64,000 nucleotides of DNA, from the NCBI RefSeq assembly GCF_010015445.1, contig NC_053129.1, positions 16,099,749 to 16,163,748 on the forward strand, written 5' to 3'. Origin of the DNA: Perca fluviatilis (Eukaryota > Chordata > Actinopteri > Perciformes > Percidae). Position 1 is the stretch's first letter, and every line of letters starts with the position of its first letter. Position numbers and translations under genes: made by a program. Under the pieces are notes generated by a model, which was given only the letters and a program-made list of their open reading frames with translations, was not told the origin of the DNA and did no database searches. Shown one piece after another: positions 1 to 11,492 of the stretch.

Positions 1-400
1 TATGTCCCATTCATTACAATGGGGAAATACCGCAGCTAGCTAGCTACACTGTCGCCATAACTAAATTATATTTACAGTTTGAATTTCGCAATACGCACTT
101 ATATAACATCATTCCCCAATGTCTTATAAAGCTAACCGTTGTGTCCGATTTGATTTTAAGGCATTTTTATGAACGTGAGGCGTCTTTGTAGGACCAGCAG
201 CTGCTTGCTATATGTCCCATTCATTACAATGGGGAAATATCGCAGCTTGCTCACTTTCGCATAATAAAAGTATATTTACAGTTTGAATTTCGCACGCGCA
301 TGAATATTACAGGTTCCTCAAGGTCTTACAAAGCTTAGCTAACACTTGTCCGATTTCGGATTTCAATTGAATGTATTTTTGTGGATGTCAGAGTTCACCG
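1..400. repeat. Diverged tandem duplication, period about 210 bp
   Basis: Two diverged copies lie head to tail. Both start with TATGTCCCATTCATTACAAT (positions 1 and 211) followed by GGGGAAATA and CGCAGCT. Each then carries TATATTTACAGTTTGAATTT, a GTCTTA-AAAGCT segment, a TTGTCCGATTT segment and an ATTTTT(A/G)TG segment. The copies differ by many substitutions and small indels, so the duplication is not recent. No gene is seen in it. Confidence 0.75.
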
Positions 401-691
401 CGGCTCTATCAATGAGACTCGCGGACAAGAGGCTTTATTTCCCCGATTGTTTGTGTAAATAACTCAACACACATACCCATTATAAGATTAACTGGAACCT
501 GCGGGCTGCGGTAAAAGATTGCGGGCGTAACAAGCTCGCTGACACTGCGGTCAGGGCGGCGATGTAGCAACCCAGGCAGCACCAACACCGGCACTAAACT
601 CCGACACACAGTCGGAGAAAATTTTGTAATGGAATAGCAGAGATCTGTGTGACCTAGCTAGATTCAGAAGACTACCTGATCTCAGGTCAGT

Positions 692-966
692 TGTGTAGCC
701 TATGTAAATATTGGGGCGTGACTGTTCTCTTAAGGTTCCGGATTTTGAGATGCTTGCGTAAGCAACTCAGCTTTGTTGGGATTCGCCCGTTTTCAGCGGC
801 AGTTTCAAAATATGAGATTTTCATAGTAAAGGGGTGTCAGTGGGACTTTGAGCTTCTATGTATGTCCTATTTACCCACCGAACTGTCGTTACTCAACTAT
901 GACAGGGTAAAATCGGTTTTGCATTCTATCACCCCTTTAAACAAATTAAATGTGTAGCCTATGTAA
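692..966. mobile_element. Probable retroposed insert flanked by 16-bp direct repeats
   Basis: The exact 16-mer TGTGTAGCCTATGTAA occurs at 692-707 and again at 951-966, enclosing 243 bp. Long exact flanking repeats of this kind are what LINE-mediated target-site duplication leaves. The insert ends in CCCTTTAAACAAATTAAA, which is A-rich but not a clean poly(A). An 88-codon open frame crosses the whole element and both repeats; it resembles no protein I know and I do not call it a gene. A chance local duplication is the alternative. Confidence 0.5.
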
Positions 967-1272
967 CAGATTAAGCAACCCGACAGCCTATACATGTGTC
1001 AAAATTAGCCCCACTTTTACCAGCTGGAACATTAAAGTTAGGGTTACACATATATGCATCAATAATTATAATATATAGATATATAATATATTATTCTGAA
1101 ATGGAACATTTTGCTAAATGAGTATGTTGGTTCTTTGAGTACTTTAGTACTTTACTTCTAATAGTTTTGTACTTTTACTTAAAATATTTGAATGCATGGC
1201 TGTAATATGGCTTTCCACACTGTTGTATTGTTACTTGTAAAAGATCTGAGTACTTCTTCCACCACTTCTGGT
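967..1272. other. AT-rich spacer with one end of a hAT-like MITE
   Basis: No coding signal. From about 1130 to 1266 the sequence is made of AGTACTTTA/CTTTTACTT motifs and ends in AGTACTTCTTCCACCACTT. I recognise this as the terminal part of a very common teleost non-autonomous hAT-type repeat. It abuts the fuller copy that starts at 1273. Confidence 0.5.
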
Positions 1273-1510
1273 CAGTGATGGAAAGTATTTTACACATTAA
1301 ACTTTTGTTGAATATTAAAATTTTGTGCGTTTCACTACATTTCAGAGGCAAATATTGTATTTGTTTCTTTTTTTACTCTACTCTATTTGACAGCTATAGG
1401 TTCTTTTAAATGTAGCTTCACTTGAACCTGCTAACAAGTAATTACTTGTAATACTTTGAGTATAATGATATTTGTAGCCTTTTACTGAAGTAAGATTTTC
1501 AATGCTTGAT

Positions 1511-1691
1511 GGTGTTTTAAGCCCCCAACGTCTCCTTCCAAGCAGCACTGCGATCGTTGACTTCAAGGCACCTAACCCTAACCTTAACCCTAACCCTAAC
1601 CATAACCATAACCATAACCATAACCATTGCCTAATCTTAGTGCCTTTCAGGCAGCCGTGCCTGGAAGAAGATGTTGGGGGCTTAAAACACC
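1511..1691. mobile_element. Foldback element with telomere-like core
   Basis: The ends are inverted repeats of about 33 bp. The left arm begins GGTGTTTTAAGCCCCCAAC; the complement of the right end reads the same, with few mismatches further in. Between the arms is a telomere-like tract. The element sits inside the MITE at 1273-1800, so it inserted later. No open reading frame for a transposase is present. A possible 3-bp GAT target duplication is too short to trust. Confidence 0.7.
1570..1626. repeat. Interstitial telomere-like repeat (CCCTAA)n decaying to (CATAAC)n
   Basis: Hexamers run CCTAAC, CCTTAAC, several CCCTAA units, then four CATAAC units. The first part equals the vertebrate telomere repeat (C-rich strand) and the second is a one-base variant of it. 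It lies exactly in the centre of the foldback element, so it was probably carried in by that element and is not a relic of chromosome fusion. Confidence 0.8.
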
Positions 1692-1800
1692 GATAAACAT
1701 TTTGAATGCAGGACTTTTACTTATAGTAAAGTTTTGCTACATTGTTGTGGTATTGCTACTTTTACTTACATAAACAATTTGAATGCTTCTTCCACCACTG

Positions 1801-4074
1801 CCCCTGGTACATTTGATACAATTTAGATTCAACCTGGAAATACTGGCTGCCATTCATAACTGTCTACACTGTGGTAAGCCTGGATTGGTGTCAGTGTGGT
1901 GATATGTTGTATGTATACTATAGTGCCATGGGAGTAAAAATGTTACATATGTTACGTTTTTACATATTTTACTGGTGGTGCAGTTTGACATTAAATATGG
2001 CTCTAAAGATGCATTATATTGTTACATGTCACATTTTTAAATTAGATTCTTTTTTATAGTATGTTTGTTGCAAGAGTCCTTGCTCTTGCTTTTACAGAAC
2101 ATTTCATGATGGGTGTTTACAGTTTGACCAGCAGATGTCTCTATTCTCTTTCTTGTTGCATCATGTAGCTGGCAGGTGTCAGAAACGAAAGTTAAAGTTT
2201 AACCATGTACATTTCCTCAAGTATGTTAATCTCTGAAACTGTAGATTCTTTCTGAGAATATGTTAAAGCTGGTAAGAGTACAAACATCTAGCAAGAAAAA
2301 TAAATACTGGTAAAAGTGGCCTTTACTGTTAAAAAACATAGCAGAACCTATCATTAATTTGCATATACAATAATTCAGTCTTGCAACATACAAAACTATG
2401 GAAACCATATCACAGACGTAGAGTAAAACCATTAAAACAATGGATACAACATCATGCACAGCATCAAACTTGAATCATATTGCGTTGAGTTGAATTGTAA
2501 ACAGATGAATCTGGAACTACTGTAAATGTACTTGAAGAGTTTCAAAGTTTCCTCTTACTGTGGCTTTGGTTAAAGGTTACCAGTGAACAGGAAGAGATTT
2601 TACAGTACGGTAATTCAATGCCAGAAATTCCCCAAATGAGACAGAAAGCAAGTAACCACTGTGAAGACAATCAAAATCAAAGCTTCTTCATTTAGAGTGT
2701 AATGTTTTCCTCCATTATTACATAATGAAACATAATCTACGTAGTGTTCTTCTGGTAGGTACAATAGTGCAATTTGAAGTATGTACTGTACTTTAATCAT
2801 ACATGTGTTTACTTATCATGTTAAGCTTATGCAGAAGTACTATAAAGTCTGATAGGCTTCTGAACGTCTCAGCTCGATACAAAAAACATGTAGCATCCAA
2901 AAATGAAAAGAGATGAGTGATAATGCTGTAATATTGCATGGCAGACAGTAATTAGTTTGAAGAAAAAAAGAAAATGATGATTGCAAAATAAAGGCTCGGA
3001 TAATATTGAAGCATTCTTTAGGTCGGGCAACTTCATTAATTATAAAATCCCTACATTAAGTACAAAAAATTGAATAAATTCTAATGTTACGATAGTTTTG
3101 ACTTCATGTATGAACACATTAATCACAGAGATACACGTCTTATTCCTCTGAATATCAGTATTTCCTTGATATAACCTATTTAGCAATGGTGGATTTGTAT
3201 CGAAAGGAATGCTGCAATCTCTGGCTGAGAAATGTGGAACTGTTTACATTGTGATTCAGCCAATTTCCCACAAATATACAGTACAAAAAATACTTCCCCA
3301 AGGGGTCTCAACAGGAAGCGTTCAAGTGCTTTACCTGGAACTGAAACCGCAACAGACTGATGCTAAACTAAAACCCAGAGACTACTGACAACTACTACTG
3401 CTAGATAGCGTTAAGTAAACATGAATATGTACAGTCATGGAATATCTACAGTAAACTGTGGTCACATCAAAACATACTGCAAAAGTAAAACACCAAAGTA
3501 ACTACTTCCAAATCACCGGAACTCACAAATATTTTGCAATCTGTTTGTAATTTGGTATTTTTGGTAAGTCATGTGTCAGACACCAGAACAGTCCATTAGT
3601 GCTTTGTTGGGTTGAGATCTGATACTGTGGTGACCATGGTGTACATGGCTGATATCACACAGCATTTAATCAAGTAGAATACTTCGCTACAGGATGATGG
3701 TTATCTTAAAGATCTTCATATCAAGCACAAATAAATACAGACGACACTGATAGTGTACTATATGTAGCCCAGAATTAAGGTGAACACAGAGAGCTTCCTT
3801 CAGAAGTGATCACAGTGTGACTTATTCAAACGTATTCACATTGATTAGTGCGATCTGGTAATCAGATAAAGTATCAGGATCTTTAAGTGATAATAAAGCA
3901 GGTATAAAAGTAACCCGACTACAGTACTAAGTGCTCCCCAGAATTTGATATCGTCACGTGTATTCTAAATAAAACTGAGGTCATGCTATTGAATTTAAGT
4001 GTAAGTGTAATTAAAAGTGCAGAAGAAGACCATTACCTTGGTAGTAATGGTCTAAATATGTTGATGAATATCAT
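1801..4074. other. No gene seen; includes the likely il20ra 3' region
   Basis: AT-rich DNA with only short frames that look like chance. The part next to 4074 must contain the il20ra 3' UTR (minus strand). No AATAAA is found close to the stop on that strand; TTTAAT at 3665-3670 (ATTAAA on the minus strand) is a weak candidate. No clear repeat family is recognised. Confidence 0.5.
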
Positions 4075-7000
4075 CTACTGGTCCATCGAGATGACCAAAT
4101 TCCATCTGGTCAAAAAATCATCCGCCTCCCACTCTATTCCCTCACCTCTCTCCATCTCTCTCTGTGCCTTTTCCTCGGACCCTTGTCTTACATACACATT
4201 TTCCAATCTCAGCTCGCCCTTCATTGGATTCACCTCCTCCTCCTCTTCTCCTCCCATCCTGTTCTCACTCTCTTTCTCTCCCTGCATCAACCAATCCAAC
4301 CCTTCCTCCTTGTTGAACTCCATCGCTATCTCTGGCAACACTAGTTTCCTGGTCTGGGGATCCCAATGAACACAAATAGTTCCTCCCTCTTCCTCCTCCT
4401 TCTCATCACCTTTCTCTATGTTGTGTGTTGTATCCATTCTCAGAACACCATAGTCATCTGGAAGGAAATCTGATTGGTCAGTGGAGGTAGGCATGGCATT
4501 GGTGTTCTGAGAGGCATAAGCAGAAAGAAGGGGTACTTGCTCACATTCACCACTTTCTTCCACACCTCCATTCATCTCTCCATCTGTTCTATCTTCTACC
4601 TTTCCATCCATCCCTTCCCCCCTTCCTCCCATCTTCTCTGTTTGTAGATCTAAAGGCATACGGAAGAGGCCAGTTTGTGGGGTTGTGTTTATAAGTAAAC
4701 CTGGAAACTCTCTATCTTCCTTCTCTCTATCCACCTCTCCCATAGTTGCTCCCTGAAAAGACAGTAATGGGGCCTGAGTTTGGGTCGGTAACACAGGCTG
4801 TGACCGTGCTTGTATAAGTGTGCTCATCTCTGTCTGTGCATGTGTCTGCGTGTGTCCAGCAGAGTGGCTGTCCTTAACTCTCCACTCTTTCATCTCGTAA
4901 CTGTTTCTCGCTGCGCTTTTCTGGTGTTCGCCTTTTTGATTATTCCCATCTTCCCCTCTGACATCGATTTTGGGAGCCACGTCTATAAACCCATAGTCGA
5001 CTGACAAATCATCCCAGGGTTCCTCAACCTCTGGCTGTATTTCGGGCCTCTGGGAGGCATATCCTGGTGGGGGATGTGCGATGTTTTGCAGTGGCTTGGG
5101 GCATGCAGGGCCTGATATGCCACTTCCTGGTTGTAGGTCTTTGATGATGGTGATGATGATGAGGTTGGGATTCTCAGGGGGGAACGTCAGAGGAGGCAGA
5201 TGGAAAGTAGGCGGGTTCTGGAGGAAGTTTTGAAATAAACATTACATTATTGACATTGTGAGATGCCACACAATAGTCTGTATTACCTATTTATCACTTA
5301 TTTATTACATACCAATTAGACACTACAATTAAGTCAGAGCCTAAAGGTCAAAATTGTATCAGCAGAGGCAAAATAATTCTGACTTTCAGTCCCTAGCATG
5401 GGTCAAACTCCAAAATCACTGCATATTACTTTTCCTATAATGCACGTTTTTTGTTAGACCCTCCCTGCATGGTAGAGGCCACATATTTCAAACTCCACGG
5501 CCACGTTAGTAATGCAGGCTTTTCCTTAAAAATGTGATGTCTTCAAATCCAAGCAGATATTTTCTAGACTTGACAAAGCTCCTTTCAGAGCCACAGAAGA
5601 CATGTTATAGCTGTTTTCATAGCCATGACATGTAAATTGATCATATGTAAGATCAGTGGGGTGCCCATTTAACTCTTTAATGTTAAGTTTTCATTACATT
5701 AGGGATACAAATGAGGAAAAAATAAGTTCAATTGCCAGTGTATGTAGTGTGTATGTGTGTGTTTGCATTACCAGTATATATGGGCTCTTCTGTCCTTTCC
5801 CTGACAGGTAGCGATAGAGATGGTAGCCAACCACCACTAGCATACACATGCACACAGATGGAACAACAATACCCACAACCACCCTCTTCAGCTGGCCAAT
5901 CACAGGGTCTGGAGTGAGAGGGGAATCAGGAACATTTGTGTAAAGGTACATATAAGGATAAGCCATATCAACCTAAAAACTAGACTTTTTCCTTGACTGA
6001 CATTTTGGAAAACTCAAACACAAACATAAAAGATGACTCAGGCACAAACACCAACTTCTGTTTCGCTTCTGTATGATGTTTAGTCACATTCCTTTCTACC
6101 TGTCAAACAGGTAGTGAAATATTTTCTCTCTTTCTCATACACAAGCAATGTGGTTGTCTACCTTGAGGCGTGGTTATGCAGTGCCATGCTGAAGACTGGC
6201 ATTGGATGGGCATGGAGAAGAATTTCGTCTTCGCAGAGAAGCAGTACTCTGTATCGTACTGCATCAGTCGATATTTGTATGAACTGGAGCTCACTGGGAA
6301 ATGGTGCTACAAACATACACACACACAGATTAGTCAGTGCAATAGAACTTCAGGTGTGCTTGATTTAACAGCCTGTCTGTGCCAGGAGGGTGGGACAAGC
6401 CCTAGGCTATATTGTTACTCACCATCTGGCCGCGACGGGTATTCTCAATGGAGAGGTTGTAAGTCATCTGCGGGTAGAGTGTTGTCATGGAAACCGCTGG
6501 GGTGTGGTTGTCCGGCTGATATCTCATTGGTCCCTTCAGAGTGATGGTGGCGTTGTTGTCCTCTATTTTCACAGAAACCAGTGGAGGACCAAAACTAGCT
6601 ATACAGATAGATCAAATATTTAGTTAAGGTAGATCTTAAATATTTGAAGTTGAAATTTGACCTAAGTTGCCTGCTGTCCCGTGTGTGTCTATTAGTATTT
6701 CTGTCTCTGCTGACATTTTTAGACAGAATGCCACTTTAACTTACTGTCCGTCTTTGGATCGAATCTGCTCGTCACGGCCCATTTGGAGGATGCTCTCCGG
6801 CTCACAGCACGAACCCTGGCATAGTATCCCTCCTCCTCATTCCTCGTTTCATTGCTTAGATCACACCAAGTCCGCACTATTTTCGTACACTGCGGCACCC
6901 CCTTCCAGTTCGCATGTTTATTGCCCTCAACCCTGTCACCATAGCTGGGAAAGACAGAGTAGAACCACACAGATAAGAGGAGGACAGTTCTGAATCCCCA

Positions 7001-8539
7001 CACAAGCTGGGACAATAAGAATGGAGGGACTGAGCTTGTACACACCTTTTCTCTCTTTGTGCAATAACCCCTCAGGCAAGAAACTTAATCTTCTACTAGC
7101 TGTGCGTTAGATCTAGTTACGTGTTTCTTATGTTTCTGTCTTCCTCTCTTTTTCTGCTTTTTTGTTTGTAAATTCCTTTAAAACTTGCTAAATAAAGGTC
7201 TATTAACTTCAGCTTTAACCAGGGAAAGCCCAGTGTTGTTACAGGAATACCAATGCGCCATAAAGGAAAGAACTTAAATTATTATTTTTTTTAATTTTTT
7301 AGGGCCATTTTAGTTAAATAAACACATTTCTTTAATTTAAACTCTAAAATCCTTACTTACATAGCATACTGCACGATAAAGTGTGTGTCGTCCGGTGTGC
7401 CACTTCCTGGTAACCATTGCAGCACATTCCTCAGATTGACTGAAGAGAAGTTCACATTGCTGGGGCTGGGGGGAGAGGAGGACACTGAGAAGAAAGAGAT
7501 TGAGAATAATAAGAGACACATTTAACGTGAACTCATGCCTATCATTAGAATTTCTATTAGTTTTTGTAAGAAATGCAACATTATTTTTGGAGCTGATTTT
7601 TTACAGGGGGTTGACTGTGAAAAAAAACATACTCTTGTATTTACGGTACCACAAAAGTACCTCTTTTATTCCTCATATTGTTGTGCTGTTGGCTGCTTAA
7701 AAAAACCCAATAAAATATAACCAATGTATTAGAATTGAACTGATTTTACTTCTCTATGTACTTTGTACATGGCATATTATAAAAAGGAAAACCAGAGTTC
7801 ATTAAACTATTTGTGCATGGGCCACACATTGGTCAAAGTTAGATTCATCCAGAGAACCAGGTTTGTAGTTACAGACATCTAAACCCATGATAAATTGAAC
7901 TTGAACTTCACACATTAGGCTACTAATTTTTATGCCATGTACACACCCAAATGACCTGTGACACCCCATCACACAGAAACGCCATGTACAGGAGGAACTA
8001 GTTTATCAAAGTCTTGACAGTTTCTATTTTGATACTTGATGTTTGCTATATAAATAAATGAAGTTTTTATTATTGTGCCATGTCTGCAACTATGACCATC
8101 CTGGCTGCATGTGCTTAGAGGACACAATTAATTAATATGTTTGCTAATAATATTTGCACAATGGTTCCAATGCAGGTTGTAATGTTGCAACAGTTTGCAT
8201 TACGATTGCCTATTTAACTTGGGTCAACATCATAAAACCACCTGACAAAAAGAGAGCCCTATAAAATCAGATCTGTTCAACAGTGAGATTTGGGTCAGTG
8301 ACAGTCAATGATTTAATGAGTGAACGTTTCACTAAGTTGATGCCATATTCAAAGCCTAATAATAGTGTACTCTTCATATGCTACTTCTAGTCGTTCCCAT
8401 ATAGGAATAGGTCTAACGTAAAGTATTAGTAAAGAAAAGGAAGTATGCGAAAAACAAAGTACTTGTAATGTTAATTTAACGTAGACATACCTGTACATTG
8501 CAGAGCTCCCACGCTCAGAAAAAATAACACTATCCACAT
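4075..8539 (-). CDS. il20ra: Interleukin-20 receptor subunit alpha (class II cytokine receptor, CRFB8), complete, 7 exons
   Basis: Exons, in order of translation: 8539-8491, 7484-7361, 6944-6745, 6598-6423, 6306-6162, 5908-5772, 5217-4075. Together they give one 657-aa frame, longer than human (about 550 aa). Exon 1 encodes a signal peptide (MWIVLFFLSVGALQCT). Exons 2-5 (residues 17-231) form the two fibronectin-III domains; NVNFSSVNLRNVLQW, TWCDLSNET and YYARVRAV follow the IL20RA pattern closely. A membrane segment lies near residues 241-259, followed by YRYLSGKGQKSPYIL and a proline-rich Box1-like stretch. The acidic cytoplasmic tail is one exon and includes HWDPQT near residue 562, a family signature, and two YASQ motifs (330, 511). 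Known role: ligand-binding chain for IL-19/20/24-type cytokines, signalling through JAK1 and STAT3. The exon 5 donor (GTAGAC) is weak; other junctions are ordinary. It is head to head with med23. Confidence 0.9.
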
Positions 8540-9757
8540 CTCTGCATTGAGCGGTCATGTTTTCACAAAAAACACCAATAATTCCAACCTTCCGGCGCTA
8601 GCCCCTCCACCGGCCGGCGTGCTCTGTAGGCGCCGTCACCTGTCCGAGAGAACACCTGTCAGTGGCCCGATATTTCTCCACCAGATTAAAAGAAATCAGA
8701 TTAAATAAAGAGAAGCGCACATGTTCCGCGAGAATTAAGAGCGTATTGAGCCATGGTTGGATATTGGTGACCGACGACCAGTAAAACCACTAGTAAACAG
8801 GACTTGCGTCCTGTTTCCGTGTAGGTTTCCTAAAATGGAATGTGACCGCACTTGTTTGTGCACACACATGTGCAACGTGTGTTACAACGTACTTGCATGC
8901 CATAGACTAGCCTACTTCTAGGAGTGCCATAGGAATTGGTAATACAAAGTAAAAAAAAATACTAAAATGGCCCCTATGTTATTGGATTATTATTATTATT
9001 GATTAATCAATATAAGCATGTGAATGTTGTGTTGGACCAATAGTATAGTCCTATTTATTTTATTTTATTTTTTACATTGGTTTATAGTGTTGAGTTCAGT
9101 TTGATCTCTAATAATGCAGTATATTTTAGACGTTGATCCTATAGTAGGCCTATATTATTTTCATTTCCGTCACTCATTACTTTTATTTAATGTAGTCGCG
9201 TTTATCTTGCGCTTTTAGGAGAAGTGTTTATCTTCCTATCACTCCAGCACAAGCTTTTGTTTATTTTAAATTAATATCTGAGTATATGTAGATCAAAGTC
9301 ACTCTGTAAGCTATATATGTGGAAGCTTTTGTGTAGGCCTACGTCATATTATTTATAATTGTAGCCTATTTTTTTATTTGCAAATTTACATAGGCCTACA
9401 TTAGAGTAGGTTTGCCAGACTTAACTAAATGTCGATTTTAAAAACACATGACGACTGTAAGCTGTATAGTACATATTTGTGAAAACTGTCAATCAAACAG
9501 GCTATTATAATTATCCATAAGTTATAATAATAGAGGCTTATCCGATACATCATGATGACAAAAATGAAGCGGAACTGTGCAGCTAGTGTCTCTGATGTGT
9601 CTCCGGATTGTTTTTGAAGTTGCGCGTCTCGCGGCGCATTCATTTCGGTGCATGTTAGCAGTTAGCTTGTAGGTAGCATTGTTTGCACGAAAGGAGTAAC
9701 GTTAACCTATTGATTTGTGTGATGGTTCGCTAAAAGGTGACACTTTTTGATGCAAAC
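8540..9757. promoter_or_regulatory. Shared 5' region between il20ra and med23
   Basis: The start codons of the two divergent genes are 1.2 kb apart, so both promoters should lie here. CpG-dense patches are seen near 8590-8640 (il20ra side) and 9605-9650 (med23 side, GCGCGTCTCGCGGCGCATTC). The latter is probably the med23 5' UTR or core promoter. The middle (8840-9420) is AT-rich and without recognisable sites. No convincing TATA box was found for either gene. Transcription starts are inferred, not seen. Confidence 0.5.
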
Positions 9758-9766
9758 ATGGCGCTT
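9754..9766 (+). promoter_or_regulatory. YY1-like site over the med23 start codon
   Basis: The sequence AAACATGGCGCTT contains AANATGGCG, the core of the YY1 recognition site. It overlaps the first ATG (9758), a known location for YY1 sites in housekeeping promoters. Binding is inferred. Confidence 0.3.
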
Positions 9767-11460
9767 TCGATGGAAACGCAGCTCCAGAGCATCTTTGAGG
9801 ATGTTGTGGTAATGTGCATCTTCATTAACTGGTTTTAAAGCTAACATTAGTTAGCATTTCAGACAATGTTAGCCTTTTCCATTTTATGTTGAATCATGAA
9901 CCTGCTGTGAAAATGAATAATTCCCACACCATAGCTAGCTAACGTCATCTAGCAAATGCTTTTAACGCTGCAGTTAGTGTTACGTTATAGTATAGTTACG
10001 TCGTAGCTAACCGTAATTAAATGAATGTTCACGTCAGTTGAACAGTTGTTCAGACTTTCTGCATTGTGTAGCTATACAAGTAACGTTAGTTAACGTTAAT
10101 TGATAATTCATTGCACTTGCATATGCACTAATGTAACGCTCTAAGTAATGTATTTGAACATTTTGTAACGTTCAAGTTTGTCTGGGGAGCACTAACGTCC
10201 ACGTTAAATAAAGAAAGTAGGATTTCTCCTAAAATAACATACTTACTTTAATCTCTACCAACATCAGTTGTTGTTCTGTTGCAAATTCTGACATCTGACT
10301 TTTGTGTATACTGAGGCAACAGAGCAGTGGTTTGTTATTTATTGGGAACTATCATTATGAAAGAGTGGGAAGCTGTTAGTAAAAATTACAGAAGGTAGAT
10401 ATAAAATGAAAACATATTTTTCTCTCATATATTTACTATTTTTTTTTGTACAACCTCTCCTTAGAAAACTGAGATGATAGAAGAGGCCTTTGCTGGGTAA
10501 GATGGCTTCAAACACACTCCCCTGTTTTGTTATTATGTGGTTAAAGCAGGTCTGACAAGTTGTATAAATGTTGATTTGTTACACGCTTTATGTCTTATCA
10601 GAAAAACAACACGTTAAAAAAATAAATAGTAATAAAAAAATATAAACTGTGTTGTATTTTAGGATGTTTATGGACACTCCAGAGGATGAGAGGACTAAAC
10701 TGATCAGTTGTCTGGGAGCCTTCAGACAATACTGGGGGACACTACCACAGGTATCTAAACACACAGAGACAGACACATGCCTGCACATGAGATGTAGAAT
10801 GATTGGCTGGATGTTTTCAATTCTCCGACTGTCTTTCTGCAGGAGTCCCATGAACAATGTGTGCAGTGGATAGTCCGGTTTATACACAGCCAGCACAGTC
10901 CCAAAAGGATCTCCTTTCTCCACGACTGTCTAGCAATGGCTGTGGAGACCAGTCTGTTACCGCCCAGGTACACACATGCACAAACGCACTCATACACACT
11001 TAAGGCCTGCAGGAATTTACACTCTGGGGCTTGACATCGTCTAATGTTATCTAATGTTATAATCATTTAGTTTTATTGATTTTTTTTTAGGCCACAATAT
11101 CACTGTCAGCTTCTGCCTTAAGATATAATTTGAATAGATGAATCACCCTTATGGTTTATGATAATAATACCAAAATTGAAAGTATTGCTTTTCATAATTT
11201 GTATGATACATGAAGCCTGTATCTATAGTTAATCTGTTCAAAGCTGTGACATAACACAAGCACATAGTGTGCAGTCTTATCTATTATGTATATTATTTCT
11301 CTTAATCGTCCATTTAATGAATGTCTTTGTCTGTCTGAAGGATGGTGTGTGTCGCTCTGATAAGCTCGGACAGTTTAGAATGGGAGAGGACTCAGTTGTG
11401 GGCATTAACTTTCAAACTGATTCGCAAGATCATTGGAGGGGTGGACTACAAGGTCTCACT

Positions 11461-11492
<32 letters not shown>

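Larger units (their letters stand above)
1273..1800. mobile_element. hAT-like MITE with 8-bp target-site duplication
   Basis: The element starts CAGTGATGGAAAGTA and ends TTCTTCCACCACTG, which are imperfect terminal inverted repeats. The flanking octamers CTTCTGGT (1265-1272) and CCCCTGGT (1801-1808) match at 6 of 8 positions, and 8 bp is the hAT target-site size. The interior has the CTTTTACTTA-rich composition typical of this teleost family. It has no transposase and contains a second, inserted element (1511-1691). Confidence 0.65.

Noticed and set aside
691..957. 88-aa open frame near the left end
   Set aside because: It spans a repeat-flanked insert and its flanks, with no recognisable domain.
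3983..4369. 128-aa plus-strand frame overlapping the il20ra last exon
   Set aside because: Antisense shadow of the acidic, repetitive il20ra tail.
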